64,000 bases of DNA from Saccoglossus kowalevskii. Taxonomy: Eukaryota > Hemichordata > Enteropneusta > Harrimaniidae. Position numbers and translations under genes: made by a program. The notes under the pieces were generated by a model. That model had not been told where the DNA came from. It saw only the letters and a list, made by a program, of their open reading frames with translations, and ran no database searches. Every line of letters starts with the position of its first letter. The first letter of the stretch is position 1. Shown here piece after piece: positions 1 to 12,300 of this stretch. The DNA is taken from contig NW_003128868.1 of assembly GCF_000003605.2 (NCBI RefSeq), positions 160,334 through 224,333 on the forward strand, given 5' to 3'.

Positions 1-235
1 GGTTTGACTTTTGTAACCAACACAGTTACTTCCTTGACTTCTGGGTCGTCAGGTTGAAGATCTACATGGTTGATTTCTGGGATCAACGTCGCTGCTGTCG
101 ATAGGAATGTTGGTCCCTTCCACCACAAAGTACTCTGGTTCAATTCCTTTGCGCTGACACCTCTCGACGCTATGTCTGCAGGATTATCTTTGAACTCGTG
201 GAGAGAATTACAAATTCACGTAAAACTCTATTCCG
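1..235 (-). mobile_element. BEL/Pao retrotransposon pol fragment (fossil)
   Basis: Read on the minus strand, this stretch gives the NPADIASRG motif followed by an LWW.GP.FL motif. Both are typical of the late pol region of BEL/Pao elements, after the RNase H part. The piece is cut by the left window edge, so its full extent is unknown. It is a broken fossil. It points opposite to the gag-like piece at 604-905, so the two are not one simple copy. Confidence 0.7.
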
Positions 236-603
236 GGGATCGGTGCTAAATACAACTAAAACTTTGTTGTTTTATCTTCGTCAATCAAATCCGACTAACT
301 TTCTCTTCAAGATGGCATGTCTTGGTCTGTTTGTTCGTTAACTACAGAGGGCGCTATACAAGTAAAATCACTAAACTACATAGAATAGCGTTATCGCTAT
401 TAAAACAACGCCGACAGTCGTTACATCATCAATGCACATACGAACGGTAACAAGGACTGGACATTAGCCACGCTAAGTAAATGCATGCTTCAAGAAATAC
501 GTGTTCTCAATGTCAGACATGAAAACTATATTCTCAACCCGGACACGTACCCCTCATCAGTCGCCGCGTTCATGGAGGTATTTACCTCCATGTCGCGTTC
601 AAC

Positions 604-905
604 ATGGTGACGCAGGCCATTCAAAACAACCGCCATGAAATATTCGCGTTTCACGGTTCGACTCAACACAGCCCTTCAAACCCACCAGCGACGACCGCCA
701 ACCATGGATCAAATTCACCACCTCCCACAACTCAACACTACTGTAAAAGCCGGCATTCGTCGAACGATTGCCAAACCGTAAGTACACGTGACTCAGACGT
801 AATCAACTGTTTTAATTGTTTAGGCAAACATTGTTTAAAACAGTGCCGTTCACGCTTCACCTGTAGGAAATGTAAAGGTGATCATCATACGTCCATACAT
901 TGAAT
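604..905 (+). mobile_element. BEL/Pao gag-type zinc-knuckle fragment (fossil)
   Basis: An open stretch of about 99 codons ends in a cysteine/histidine cluster. One CxxC...H...C knuckle starts at NCFNCLGKHC and is followed by CRKCKGDHH. The paired knuckles ending in HH are usual in gag of BEL/Pao elements. Weak gag-like sequence also lies just upstream (about 440-600). The copy is a short broken remnant with no LTR that I can see. Confidence 0.6.
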
Positions 906-2261
906 GACTAACTGATTCTCTCATTAAAAGGTGTTGTTGTTATCCATCGATATTATTGTCGGTTATATGAAATGCAATTTTAAATTCAGCGTTTACGATG
1001 TCGAACGCAGAACATCACCATCAATAAAAGGCATGATGCAAAAAAAAAAAAAAGATTCCGGAATTTTGAAAACCCGTAGCTGCAGAAGAAAGCTCCCTGA
1101 AAAAACAACTCAGCATGGCAGCATGCGTACTTCCAGTGACTTTTGTCCTCAGTATCCATCATGCAGTGTGACAAAATAATGATTTTATTAGCAGTCAGTA
1201 GATTCTATTTTTTGAAAACAGTAATTTTGAAACATGGAAATACATTGTATTGTTTTCATTTTTATTTTTTTAGTTTGTCAACTATTACAGTATTTTAATG
1301 CATATTTAAAACTCAACTGACTGAAAATACTCGACCTAAATTTTAGAATGTTGAATGTCAGACTTAAAATTATAAAAACTCATTCCTCATAAAAAGATTA
1401 CTGGTACATGTAGGTTGTAGTTTACAGTTGATTAAAACAAAAACATTAGATTGAAAGTTTGTTTTCACACCAAAATGTTTTTGGTTTAATTTTTTTTTAA
1501 AGATAATTCCAAATATCCTATTGTATGACATTGGTACAAAAATAAAAGTTTTTTTTTTTTTGCCTAAGCGTTGTTAATGATAAGTGATACCGAGCGATTT
1601 TAAATTCAGTGTTTACGATTATTGTCTGATTTGTTCATTTTATGTTGCGTCATTTTATGTTATTTTCGACTTTTTCTTGAAACACAATCACTTTGTTTGT
1701 ATACCTTGCATAGATTTTGTTAGATTTGTTCATTTAGCTCTATTTACATTTATCCACTGTAAGAGTCATTCAATAACCTTTTCAATAATCATGATGGCAT
1801 CACCAAGCTCTATGGAGACAGCGAAGCTATTGTGACCGTTAGGTCGCTTGTTTTAATAAGGGTTCATTTGATTTGATAACCTTTATTTCACCTACTTTCC
1901 CCCTAAATGGTCAAATTTTCTGGGCACAACCTATATTCACACTTTACCTTAGAAGGTCTTCTTACTACACTTTAACTCGTACAGATGCTAACTACATATA
2001 ATGATGACTCCATCTACGCAGCACCATTGGTTTTTCCTATGACAATATGTCAGTTCAAGACTAACAGGAAAATAAAAAAACAAAAGCAGCTAAAAGTTTC
2101 TACTCTCATACCCAAATTCCGGATGAGCATCTACCTCATTGCCGTTCTGGTTTCCTATATTTCACATTAAACTCATCAAAAATCAGTGAAAATAAATTCC
2201 ATTCAAAATGCCCAAAAAGCCGTTTCGGGGAAAATTAATTCCAGCGAAAATAAAGTATTCC
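906..2261. other. No gene recognised
   Basis: AT-rich sequence with no credible coding signal. One oddity is a near-identical 22-base string (TTTTAAATTCAG, then C/TGTTTACGAT) at about 979 and again at about 1599 in the same orientation. This may mark the ends or internal copies of an old repeat. Confidence 0.5.
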
Positions 2262-3310
2262 ATAGTATACATTAGACATTATGGGACCTTAATGCAAATA
2301 ATTTTGTTTTTCAGATAACATTCTAAATGGCCGACTGGCGGCCATTTTGTTTTAATGAATGGGCTTCTAGACCCATATCTCTGACTTGTTTTGACTGATT
2401 ATGTTCAAATTTAAAATATTCATTATGCATCATGTCATAGATAGACAGATATATTGGTTTGACGATCCTATTCAAAATGGCCGAATGGTGCCCGTTTTTG
2501 TGCTAAAAATTCATCAAATATCAAGCATTTCTGGCATTTATGAATGGATTTCGTTCAAACTTGGTACATACATTAGACATTATGGGTTTGACGATCCTTT
2601 TTCAAAGTGGCCAAATGGTGGCTATTTTTGTGCTAAAAAAATCCTCAAATATCAAGCATTTCTTGCAATTATGGATGGATTTTGTTCAAACTTATAACAT
2701 ACATTAGACATTACAGGTTCCTGATGCACGTCATTTTATTTTTCAGATTGGATTCAAAATGGCTGACCGGCAGCCATTTTGTTTTAATGATTGGGCTTCT
2801 AGAGCCATATCTTTTAAATGCTTTGACTGGTTATATTCAAATTTTATAGATTCGTTATACATCATGTTATATATATATACATGTATTCAAAATGGCTGAT
2901 TTTGAATGCTGTTCCAGATCAATATCTGTCAATATGGACAAGTACTTGTTTGACGATCAGATACAAATGTCAATCATTTTAATGTTAAAAAAAATCATAT
3001 TCCTGACTTGGTTATATTCCAGCTATATTACTATTAACGGGGACTGTGCCATGCATCCTTGTTTAAATAATAGTTCATGTTCAGATGATGTTCAGGATGT
3101 ACACAAGAACATCCTATCTCTTGGGATACATGTATGCGTGCATGTCCATATGTTTCATGATCAGATTGAAGATGGCCTAATGGCTAAATAGTCATAAAAA
3201 TCAAGCATTTCTGCCATTTCTGAACCTGATCTCAATTGTTCATATACAGATTTTGTTCAATCTTGGTATTTATATTGAACATAATGGGACCTTGATGCAT
3301 GGTTGTCTCA
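2262..3310. repeat. Degenerate tandem repeat, nested 131 bp and 432 bp periods
   Basis: The string CATTAGACATTA recurs at about 2270, 2571 and 2702, and a worn version lies near 3275. The blocks 2440-2571 and 2571-2702 are near copies about 131 bp long. Both contain TTTGACGATCC, then an AATGGCC-like word, then ATCAAGCATTTCT. The block starting at 2262 resembles the block starting at 2694 over about 180 bp, including a GGCCATTTTGTTTTAATGA-like stretch, with an offset of about 432 bp. The array is imperfect and has no coding signal. Open frames inside it are chance. Confidence 0.75.
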
Positions 3311-5299
3311 TATCCATTGTACAAAGAAATCCAACAAGAAATGTGCTTTGTGGAAGTACATTTCAGCTTCTGTAGATGGTTTTTATTTGCCATAAATTTT
3401 TATATGTACAGATGCAACTCTCATTTTGACTTTAACTGTCATGACTTGTAATGAACAGTTAACTCAAATCACTCAAAAAGAGAATGAATTACCAGTAACA
3501 TGATACATCATAGTTTTTATTCAATATACTAGTAAGCAGCACCATGAAATTTGATACACCCAATGTAAAGGATCAATAGTTAAACATCAAACACTACCTA
3601 GAACAGCAACACATTCTAGAATCTGTAGTTCAGTGACCATGGCACTAATAACTCCTGTTTTTTTTACTACAATGTCTGTTTTCAAGACAGAAACATGAAA
3701 TAGATGTACATTATAATAAATTTATCACAGTTCTGAAGACTTGTCAGTTTCTATTATTTTGACATGGTTGATCAATTGCTAGTAGAAATTTCATGTTTTG
3801 GAGAAAAGTGTTTGGCAAACCTCTTTGGCTTGTCAAATATGAAGTTCTTAAACATTACAGCATATGCCTTCAGTACATGTTGATGAAATTTATTTTCCTC
3901 TACAGCACATGTATACTAATAGTTTTTGAAATTATGTATGATAATGAAGTTAATTACACAACACAGATTTGTCATGTAATAACCCCTAAATTACTTTGCA
4001 GTTATCAAAATGTGTGGGGTTGTATATATATGGTATTCATAAAAGATGGGAATAATGTATTAGATCCAGCTATACATAGCTCTGCGGTCATCAAAGATGA
4101 CATTGCAGTGCTGTTCATATTACTGATTGCTCAGTGTCTATCCATCTGTCACCAATTGTTTTTGAAAACAAGTAGCAGAGTGCTATCAAGTTTGGTATAC
4201 AAGTACCTTGCGTGGTTCTCTCTGTTTTGTTCATTGTGATCAAAACTGGCATTTCGACTTCAAATTTGCTGTTAAGTACCTTTAATGATTCTTTAATACT
4301 TGATAAGCAGGATCTTTTGGGGGTGCACCAATATGGGATTTGCCGTAGTAAGAGGATTGCAATTGCCATAGCAACAAAAATATAAACTTTCTTGGTTATG
4401 ATATGGCAAGCATATTGTGATAACAATAACTATTGCAAATAGTTAATACTTCTTCATACATATCATTTTCAAATTTGTATTGAGGAAGATAGTCTACAAA
4501 GACAGCAGAGCTATTTTGTCCTTGAAAATGTTTTCGGTATTATTACTGACGTATACATCAGTTAACAATTAAGTCCTATATGCTTCCAAAATAAATTGAG
4601 ATTAATAAAAGCTACATTTCTTGTATCAACATTTAACTTGATAAAATGCGAATATAATGCACACATGTTCGCTACAGGCGTTTGTTTTAACCAAATATGT
4701 TTTGTTGGTTGATTAGTAATTCTGTTGTATACAAAATATTGGTATATAATGTGTAGTATGTATAATCATAGACCCTATTGTCTTTGGTACAATAGAATTT
4801 TAACAATAAGTAGGTTAAATCACAATATTAATTTATAACAGTTTAGTTTGAATGGCATTCATATTGAGAAAAAAAAACTCTTACAAATACATGTAATTTT
4901 AATTTAATGTACCATTTTCAGCAAAATTAAAGTAGAGGAATGTATACAGAAATTGTTCTAATACACAAAACAATGAATATATAGTGAGCAGTTGTAGAAA
5001 AGAAATCACATTTATATTTCTACATAGAACTGAGTTATGATTCAAACATCAAAAAGAAAGAATTTGCTGATAATAGAAAGAAACATTTCCTTGTATATGT
5101 GGATAATACCTAGTATGAAATTCACAACTTTACTTCACCTTGTCATTTGTGTGTTGTGATACAAAATATACTTCATTATCTAATATCACCAAGCTTTACT
5201 TTATAAGCTGTAATCCATTGTTCTATCCCTATAGACCCTATTACCTATATGTATTGTTTTGAAATTCCTGATCTGACCCCCCCCCCACAATAACATTGA
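3311..5299. other. No gene recognised; downstream flank of the minus-strand gene
   Basis: AT-rich sequence. The longest open frame (3793-4239, plus) is rich in Ile, Leu, Phe and Cys and has no domain or splice context. Its 3' half reads like common dispersed repeat DNA. I see nothing functional here beyond the poly(A) signal at its right edge. Confidence 0.5.
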
Positions 5300-5305
5300 T
5301 TTATT
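5300..5305 (-). promoter_or_regulatory. Poly(A) signal AATAAA
   Basis: On the minus strand AATAAA lies about 58 bases after the TGA stop of the U-box exon. It would give the SAM-VWA-E2-U-box gene a short 3' UTR. Confidence 0.5.
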
Positions 5306-5362
5306 AGTACATTTCATTAATGTGGTAATAATGAGATGGTGCGTCTCTGGGGTGTTTCATTC

Positions 5363-5638
5363 TCATTGTTGCCACCATGTATCTGCTTTAACACGCACGG
5401 TTCTGTATTCAGTTACAAGTTTGAATATACCATTCTTTGGCTTCAGTTGCCCTCTCTGTAGTGGTTTCTTTGCCATAGGGTCATAGTTTGACTTTGACAG
5501 ATGATCTTCAATAGCATGTCTTTCGTACACGTGGCCGTATGGCGTCACTACCGGATCAACAAATAGCTCTTTAGTTAAGGGGCAGATTAAATGAGATGGC
5601 AGGGGTTCGGCCTCTCTCTCTGCACTGCCGAGTATCTC
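5363..5638 (-). CDS. Exon 26: C-terminal U-box (E3 ligase domain) and stop
   Basis: Ninety-one codons and a TGA. After EILGSAEREAEPLPS comes a canonical U-box: LICPLTKELFVDPVVTPYG, then HVYERHAIEDHL and YDPMAKKPL. U-boxes recruit charged E2 without zinc and act as ubiquitin ligases. Here the E2 is in the same chain, immediately N-terminal. The protein ends KADTWWQQ. Confidence 0.92.
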   Translation of the reverse strand, partial: EILGSAEREAEPLPSHLICPLTKELFVDPVVTPYGHVYERHAIEDHLSKSNYDPMAKKPLQRGQLKPKNGIFKLVTEYRTVRVKADTWWQQ

Positions 5639-8600
5639 CTGGAAGAGAGTAAACTATCGGTAAACATATGAAATTTGGTCATTTGCACACGAGCTAGATT
5701 TGGGAATTTGTCATAATGTTCATTGTGTAACTCGCGTAATAACAAGCATGACACCTTACCTGTTGACATTGTCGCAGGGTCCTGTACGCATGGTTCTTTG
5801 TATATTGTTTTGCAGTTTCATAATATTTGTCTTTGTCAGAAAAGTATTCTTCTGCCAACACGCTGTGAATATTATGACAAACATTTCGATATTCAAATTA
5901 ATTCTCCCTATAAAGCTGGAGTCCATATTAAACGCTTCACTTATCAAAATTGTGAATACATCATTGCTTTCATTCTTGCATGTTTCTCATGTGATTTATA
6001 AACAATTTCAGCAAATCGTGCAGATTTTGCACTTGTTATCTTTTCACATTCTGTCATATAAAAGAATTGCCATCTTGTAAGATTATTACGAAAATCTTGT
6101 ATCTGATGGGATAACTACTGGCTTAAATTCTATTTAATGCAGAGAAATGATCTTGAGAGTTCTCTGTAAGGATTGCCATTTGTCATTGGGTTTATTTTTA
6201 CACCATTGTGTTGTCCGGTTTATTGTTTAAATATACTCACCTATCTAGCGGATCATCAGGTTCTGGAGTGATCAGCAATCCAAATACGTACATTAAAATA
6301 GTACTGACTGGTGTATCTGGGGTATAATTTCGATCAAAAATACTGTGACAAATACGACCTGCAACATTGATGTTACAGTGGTATATCTGGAGTTATTGTT
6401 AAAGACTGTGGTATTTGAATAACTGATCTATGTTAAAAGAAAATATGTTGGAACCTGTACACTGAATATATCAAAGTTACAACTAACTGCAACTTTGTTT
6501 TGTTGCATATTATCAATGTACATCATCCCATTTGCCATTTTGATTACACGTGATATATTACCTGACATAGTCATCCATACATGGTTGATTCATTTCAGTA
6601 ATTTTTTGATAATTGTAATCGATTATGCAGATTATCACAAGTGTTGTGAAGTGAAATGATAACTGTATTGCTAAAAAGGATACAGGTGTGAGGAATCTAA
6701 TCTGAGGGGGAGATAATGGATACTTGTCGGGGAAATCGACATATAGTACAAATACTCCTCCCTCATATGGTGTGTTCTGTGGGCCAACAAGAAGTACGCG
6801 CCAAAATCCAATGCTGTAATAAAGAAAACAAAGATCAAACACTATGTATGCATCACTGTTCAAGTACAAACGCTATTTGATGCTAACTAGCTTTAACCAA
6901 TGTAGTATTTCGCTACAACTGCATTGCATGTCCATGTATGTGAAAACAGGAAGTGTTATGGTGATTTTAACAAATGTACATTAATATAGTTGATACAAGT
7001 GTAGGACGAGTGGTTCTTCCATGAGATTCACTTGTTGGAGTTTTCACTGGCAAGCCTGGTGCAAAATGCTTCTTTTGAAATCTTCATATAATTTTGTACA
7101 ATTTTCACAAACTCAATGGTATTGGTGTATTTTGTGGATCATGAATTAAGGAATGGTTTTCCTGGTACAAGCAATCTAGTCAATATTATTTTGAAAACAA
7201 CTGGTTTGGTTTGTATGTATATGTGTGAAATTGAAGGTCCCATGAAGCCGGCAAAGTACATGACTGTCACAAATGAATCTTAAGCTGATGATAAACATAT
7301 TACATTTATCTAAAATTGTGGATTGCGCTTTGAAACTACTTACTTATTGTCGCACGGGTAAATGTGTATATGTGCATATGGTTCTCTATTATAAGCTGAG
7401 ATTTCCCGGAGAATTCTCTTCACACGAGCGGAAGCAGTTGATAAACCTTTAGGTGGATCAGTGGCAACCTTGTTCAGGATTCTATAAGTATAATATTCTA
7501 ATATTTAATCGCAAACCAATGATTTGTTAATGCCTCGGCTAATGTGCCCAACTCAAATCAATTGAGAAAATATTGTGTGTGACATAACAATACATGATAA
7601 TTGTTGAATTTGTTAGACAATCATTTGTTAATATTAAATATGCAAAAATAAATTTGATTTTACACGTGTGCTGGTGAAACAGGTCGTCTTATGTCATCAG
7701 GGACATTGTATCCGGGTGGTTTGTCATAGTCAATTGCCATGTATTTGTAAAGATCCATCTGTAATACAAATTAATGGATACATTAAAGCATGGAAAGCAA
7801 AAATATTACAGTGAAATAATGTTTATATCTAGTAGAATTAGTTTAACATGGGTACTGACGCCAAATCATTACTTGCGTTCAATAGGCACATTCATTTTCT
7901 CAACCTGTTGGTTCATATGTTGAGACAAATTTGCTAAGTATGCTGCAAAATCTTTGCAAATCGGGCAAGCACTACACACGTATTCAATATTACATAGTAT
8001 TATGTTATTGTTAATCCGTTGGTGGAGACCATAAGCAAATTGAATATTTAGTAATGATTGTTAAACTTTCTAGAATAAACAAGAATAACTGAAACTAAAT
8101 TTTAAAAATTTGAGTAGCTTAGATGTAATGTTAATCATGAGGATATTATTAGAAATAATTTTAGTTTTGACACGCAAGGTGTAATTTGAGTTGACAAGTT
8201 GGAAGTATTCTTACTTGTGACATGTAATAAGTATTTTGGATTGCGACATGTAGGTAGTAATTTGAGTTGTGACAAGTAGGAAGTAATCTTTCTTGTGACA
8301 AGTAGGAAGTAATCTTACTTTTGACAAGTAAGAAGTAATCTTACTTGTGACAAGTAGGAAGTAACTTGGATTGTGACAAGTAGGAAGTAACTTGGATTGT
8401 GACACGTAGGAAGTAATCTTACTTGTGACAAGTAGGAAGTAACTTGGATTGTGACAAGTAGGAAGTAATCTTACCTAAGACAAGTAGGAAGTAATTTGGA
8501 TTGTGACATGTAGGAAGTAATCATACTTGTGACATGTAGGAAGTAATCTTATTTGTGACATGTAGGAAGTAATCATACTTGTGACACATAGGAAGTAATT

Positions 8601-9318
8601 TGAGTTGTGACATGTAGAAAGTAAACTTATTTGTGACATGTAGTAAGTAATTAGAGTTGTGAAGCATATTATAAGATGTAATTTGAGTTTTTAGTAACAT
8701 AAATACAATACTACTACAAATCGGGCCCTCTATTTACGAAGTACTCCTGTGACATAAATGGGTGACACTAAGGCCACCCAATTTGTTAATATCGGATTTG
8801 ATCTGCTGTAATCGTCTGTCAACAAAAACAACTATACAAGCAAACACAGTTGTAGATTTGAACGACCCATATACATCATTTTGACGTCACCGAAGCACGC
8901 CATCACTAGTGGGTATGTTATACAGTATTGTGACATTCAAAGGATAAGTATGTTGTTATCTATGCATATTTTAGTTGAGTAGAAATATCACATGGCCACT
9001 TCCCCTATGATAACTATGCTGATTAATGAACGATTGGCATAACATAAGACATTTTAGATTATGTGCAAAACAAATGTTATACACATTTTGATTATAGAAA
9101 TACTGTAAACGTCATTGGGGTATAGTAAATTTGAAATGTGAATTAATTGCTTGAATACCTGTTTAGTTATTGTCTTTGCCTTCGTCACTGTTTTTCGTGC
9201 TCTAACCGAAAGAACCGTTTCCATTTCAAATAATTTCAGAGCTTCTTTCAGAGATGTCGGATGAAAACAACAACCCCCTAAATTATTAATGTATAATAAA
9301 CATTTGTTTATGAATATG

Positions 9319-9372
<54 letters not shown>

Positions 9373-12300
9373 GTTGGTATTTTTCAATCACTATTAATAT
9401 TGTAATATAAAACCTACCTGTACTTTTGGTCAAACTCTTCAAGTTGTCATTAGCACCGCCAACCAAAACAGAGTCCAGGCAAACATTTGATCTCTGTAAA
9501 TACATATTCAAATAGTCAGTTTAGCAATTAATATGTAAAATAGTCCTTATTAAAAGTGAAAAATGCCTAGGTTCTAATTTTCAGAACTAACTAGAACACA
9601 TGTTGGAAGTTTGGCGGCGTTATAAATTTAATATTTTGGTCCCAAAAGACGTTTTTTAAATACATAGAGTACATAGTGAAGTCACACCAGGAACACAGAG
9701 ACTGTCAATCGTTTACATACGAAGCTACACAGACATCGAAATTTTTGAGCAAATTTTTCTCTCTGTCGATTTTTGGAGAGTTGTCAAATGATGACAGTTG
9801 TGAGGATGGAGCATTCATAATTGGAAATATTGGCTCGATTGAACCATATAGATGGATTCAAGCCTGCTTGACTGAATAACTTGATGGGGTGGTATATCAT
9901 GCGACAAATTAATGACATCTTCAAGTGCACAATGCCCACCCATATTGAAGAGACATGTGATTTATACAATTTATTGCCCCTTGTAAAAAGGTTTCTTAGT
10001 TTCATTTCAATGTATTTGTATTATGTTTAACAATTTCATTAAATTGCTGTATTGGTTTTGTAATGATAATGACACAAATATACTAAAACGAACTCTTGGC
10101 TGACTGATTGTAGTATTATCAAGGATTACCGGGTATTATACATCTTTCACCGTAACGCTATAAGTTACGGCGTGCCGTAATTTTGTGGTATTTTACGGGG
10201 TATTTTCACCCTACCTTACAAGGACAATGCGATAGTACGCCGTCGCATCGACCTCTGCTGCGCATACTCTGAGGTATCCTCGTAATAACCTTATATTATT
10301 TTCAATCAAGCAATAGTGCTGTTCTTACAGGATATATGATTTTATTAGCACTATGGGTACTGTTACCACCATTCTCAGTACACCTAAAGAAAGCCTCGCG
10401 ATAATGGACGGCATCTAGTCTAAAACACTGGCCACCCAAAATCATATATATATATAGGAAGGTAGTCGATTATTCCAGGTGAGAGTGTTCGATACTAAAC
10501 GATGAGTTTGTAGATATATATATATATATGTGAGTGAGGTACTCCATGTACCTTACGAAACAGTACTGTAGAGTGAACTTTACTCATGTAGTCGTGTCTT
10601 AATGTCTCTGTCCACGTATGTATATATACATACATGTTAATTTAATTCTACCGCAAAACAACATATATCTATATATAACATTACATTTAAAAATAATACA
10701 ACTGACACTTTTTATGAACAGACTTACTTGTAATGAGGTTGCAGCTTCCACTATGGATTTTTTCGAGACATTGTCGTAACCATCTGTCAGGCATAAAATT
10801 CTCCTGCAGGCAAACAATATTGTAAAATAAAACGTTATAAAAAGATTATTTTTTGTTTATAAAAAATACAGTTGATTGATCATCTCTTTCCAAAACAGGA
10901 GATACAATATGTGTGCCGAAGTAATCTATACCCACACGATATTGATATGTCTATACTGTATGTAACTGAAAGTTGAATAACCTTTTGCAATTAGGATAGG
11001 TCTCACCAATTTCGTTAAGTTGTGACACTGCATTTATAACTGCATCATACATTGCAGTTGAATCTCTTGGAAATACTTGGTCAACTTTCTCCTAAAATGA
11101 TTTCAATTTATTGAAGGAAAATAATTATTAGTGAGCAACTTCAATGATTTATATGTAAACTAGCCGAGTGATTGACAAGACCAGAGTAGTAAAACAATTT
11201 TCTACAGCAATAAATGACATGTCATGACGTTATTGGCTACAATTTTCTACTGTTAACTTTAAAACAGCTTGCCCGAAAGTTTCAGTGTTATTTTAAATGG
11301 CAAGTCATAAAGCTGACTGCTATGAGGTCAGTGTAGCAGGAGGAGGAGTTTGGAGAATTATTTATTGATGGGCGAATTATGTTGCATACTAATTTATTAT
11401 GTTACCTACGTACATACTTGCTGCTTCAATTTAGTAATAGGTAACACAATTCCCCCATCAATAAGTAATTGTTAAAATTCCACCATCTGTTGCACTGACC
11501 TCTTAGCAGCATTCCAATTTTAAAACAAACAATATTAAGTGGTAATATTTTTCGCTCACTTTGAAGCTGTTCAATGCTTCAGTGCATTCATCAACAACCA
11601 CGATGTCTGTGCAGAATGTTGTCAGACCGATTACATGCCAGAAATCATATGCTATACTTCTATCTGCAAAGGCATGGAATAAATGCTTGACAGCTTCGAT
11701 CTTTTTCATTGACTGTCTACAAATTAAAGATGACAGGAAAATAATAAAAAACAAAGATAATAGTATACACGAGTAATAAATATGAAGTTGACATTATGTT
11801 TTTCATTATCATTTTCATATTTTTTTACCATTATTTCCCAAGTTGCATCTGAGATACCGGGATTGACTAACCACAGACTAGTCATGATGCGACAGACAAC
11901 TCACAATTTGGGCATTGTTATTTTTATTTGAGATATTGACAAGCACCCCCAAAATGCGCGACCCATTGTGCATGGTGAGGAATAGTGAGCAGATCTTGCC
12001 CTACATGCAAAATTTTGTGCCGCCGCATCTGATTCAACATGTAACTCAATCGCTAGAGTTACTTTTTAAAGAAGACAAATCCACAGTATAGCTGCAAATA
12101 GAGAGGATGGCATTGAGCAAATACAGTCACCCGGAAATGAACAAATCAACAGCGTAACTGGAATCTTTTTTTTCAAAGCAAGTTCATGTCACAATTATCC
12201 CAGTGAAATTTCTCGTTGACTTGAGAGACTATGAGTTCACAGATGAACCATTAATGACATACTACCCTGAATAACACAAAACTACTTTTTATTGTATTAG

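Noticed and set aside
3793-4239. 148-codon plus-strand open frame
   Set aside because: Composition is that of AT-rich noncoding DNA, there is no domain or splice context, and part of it resembles dispersed repeat sequence.
8211-8405. Minus-strand open frame with repeated TCHK-type peptides
   Set aside because: It only reflects translation of the minisatellite.
8194-8661. Possible CRISPR-like array (regular 26-bp units)
   Set aside because: Units are contiguous with no unique spacers, and the host is an animal. It is a minisatellite.
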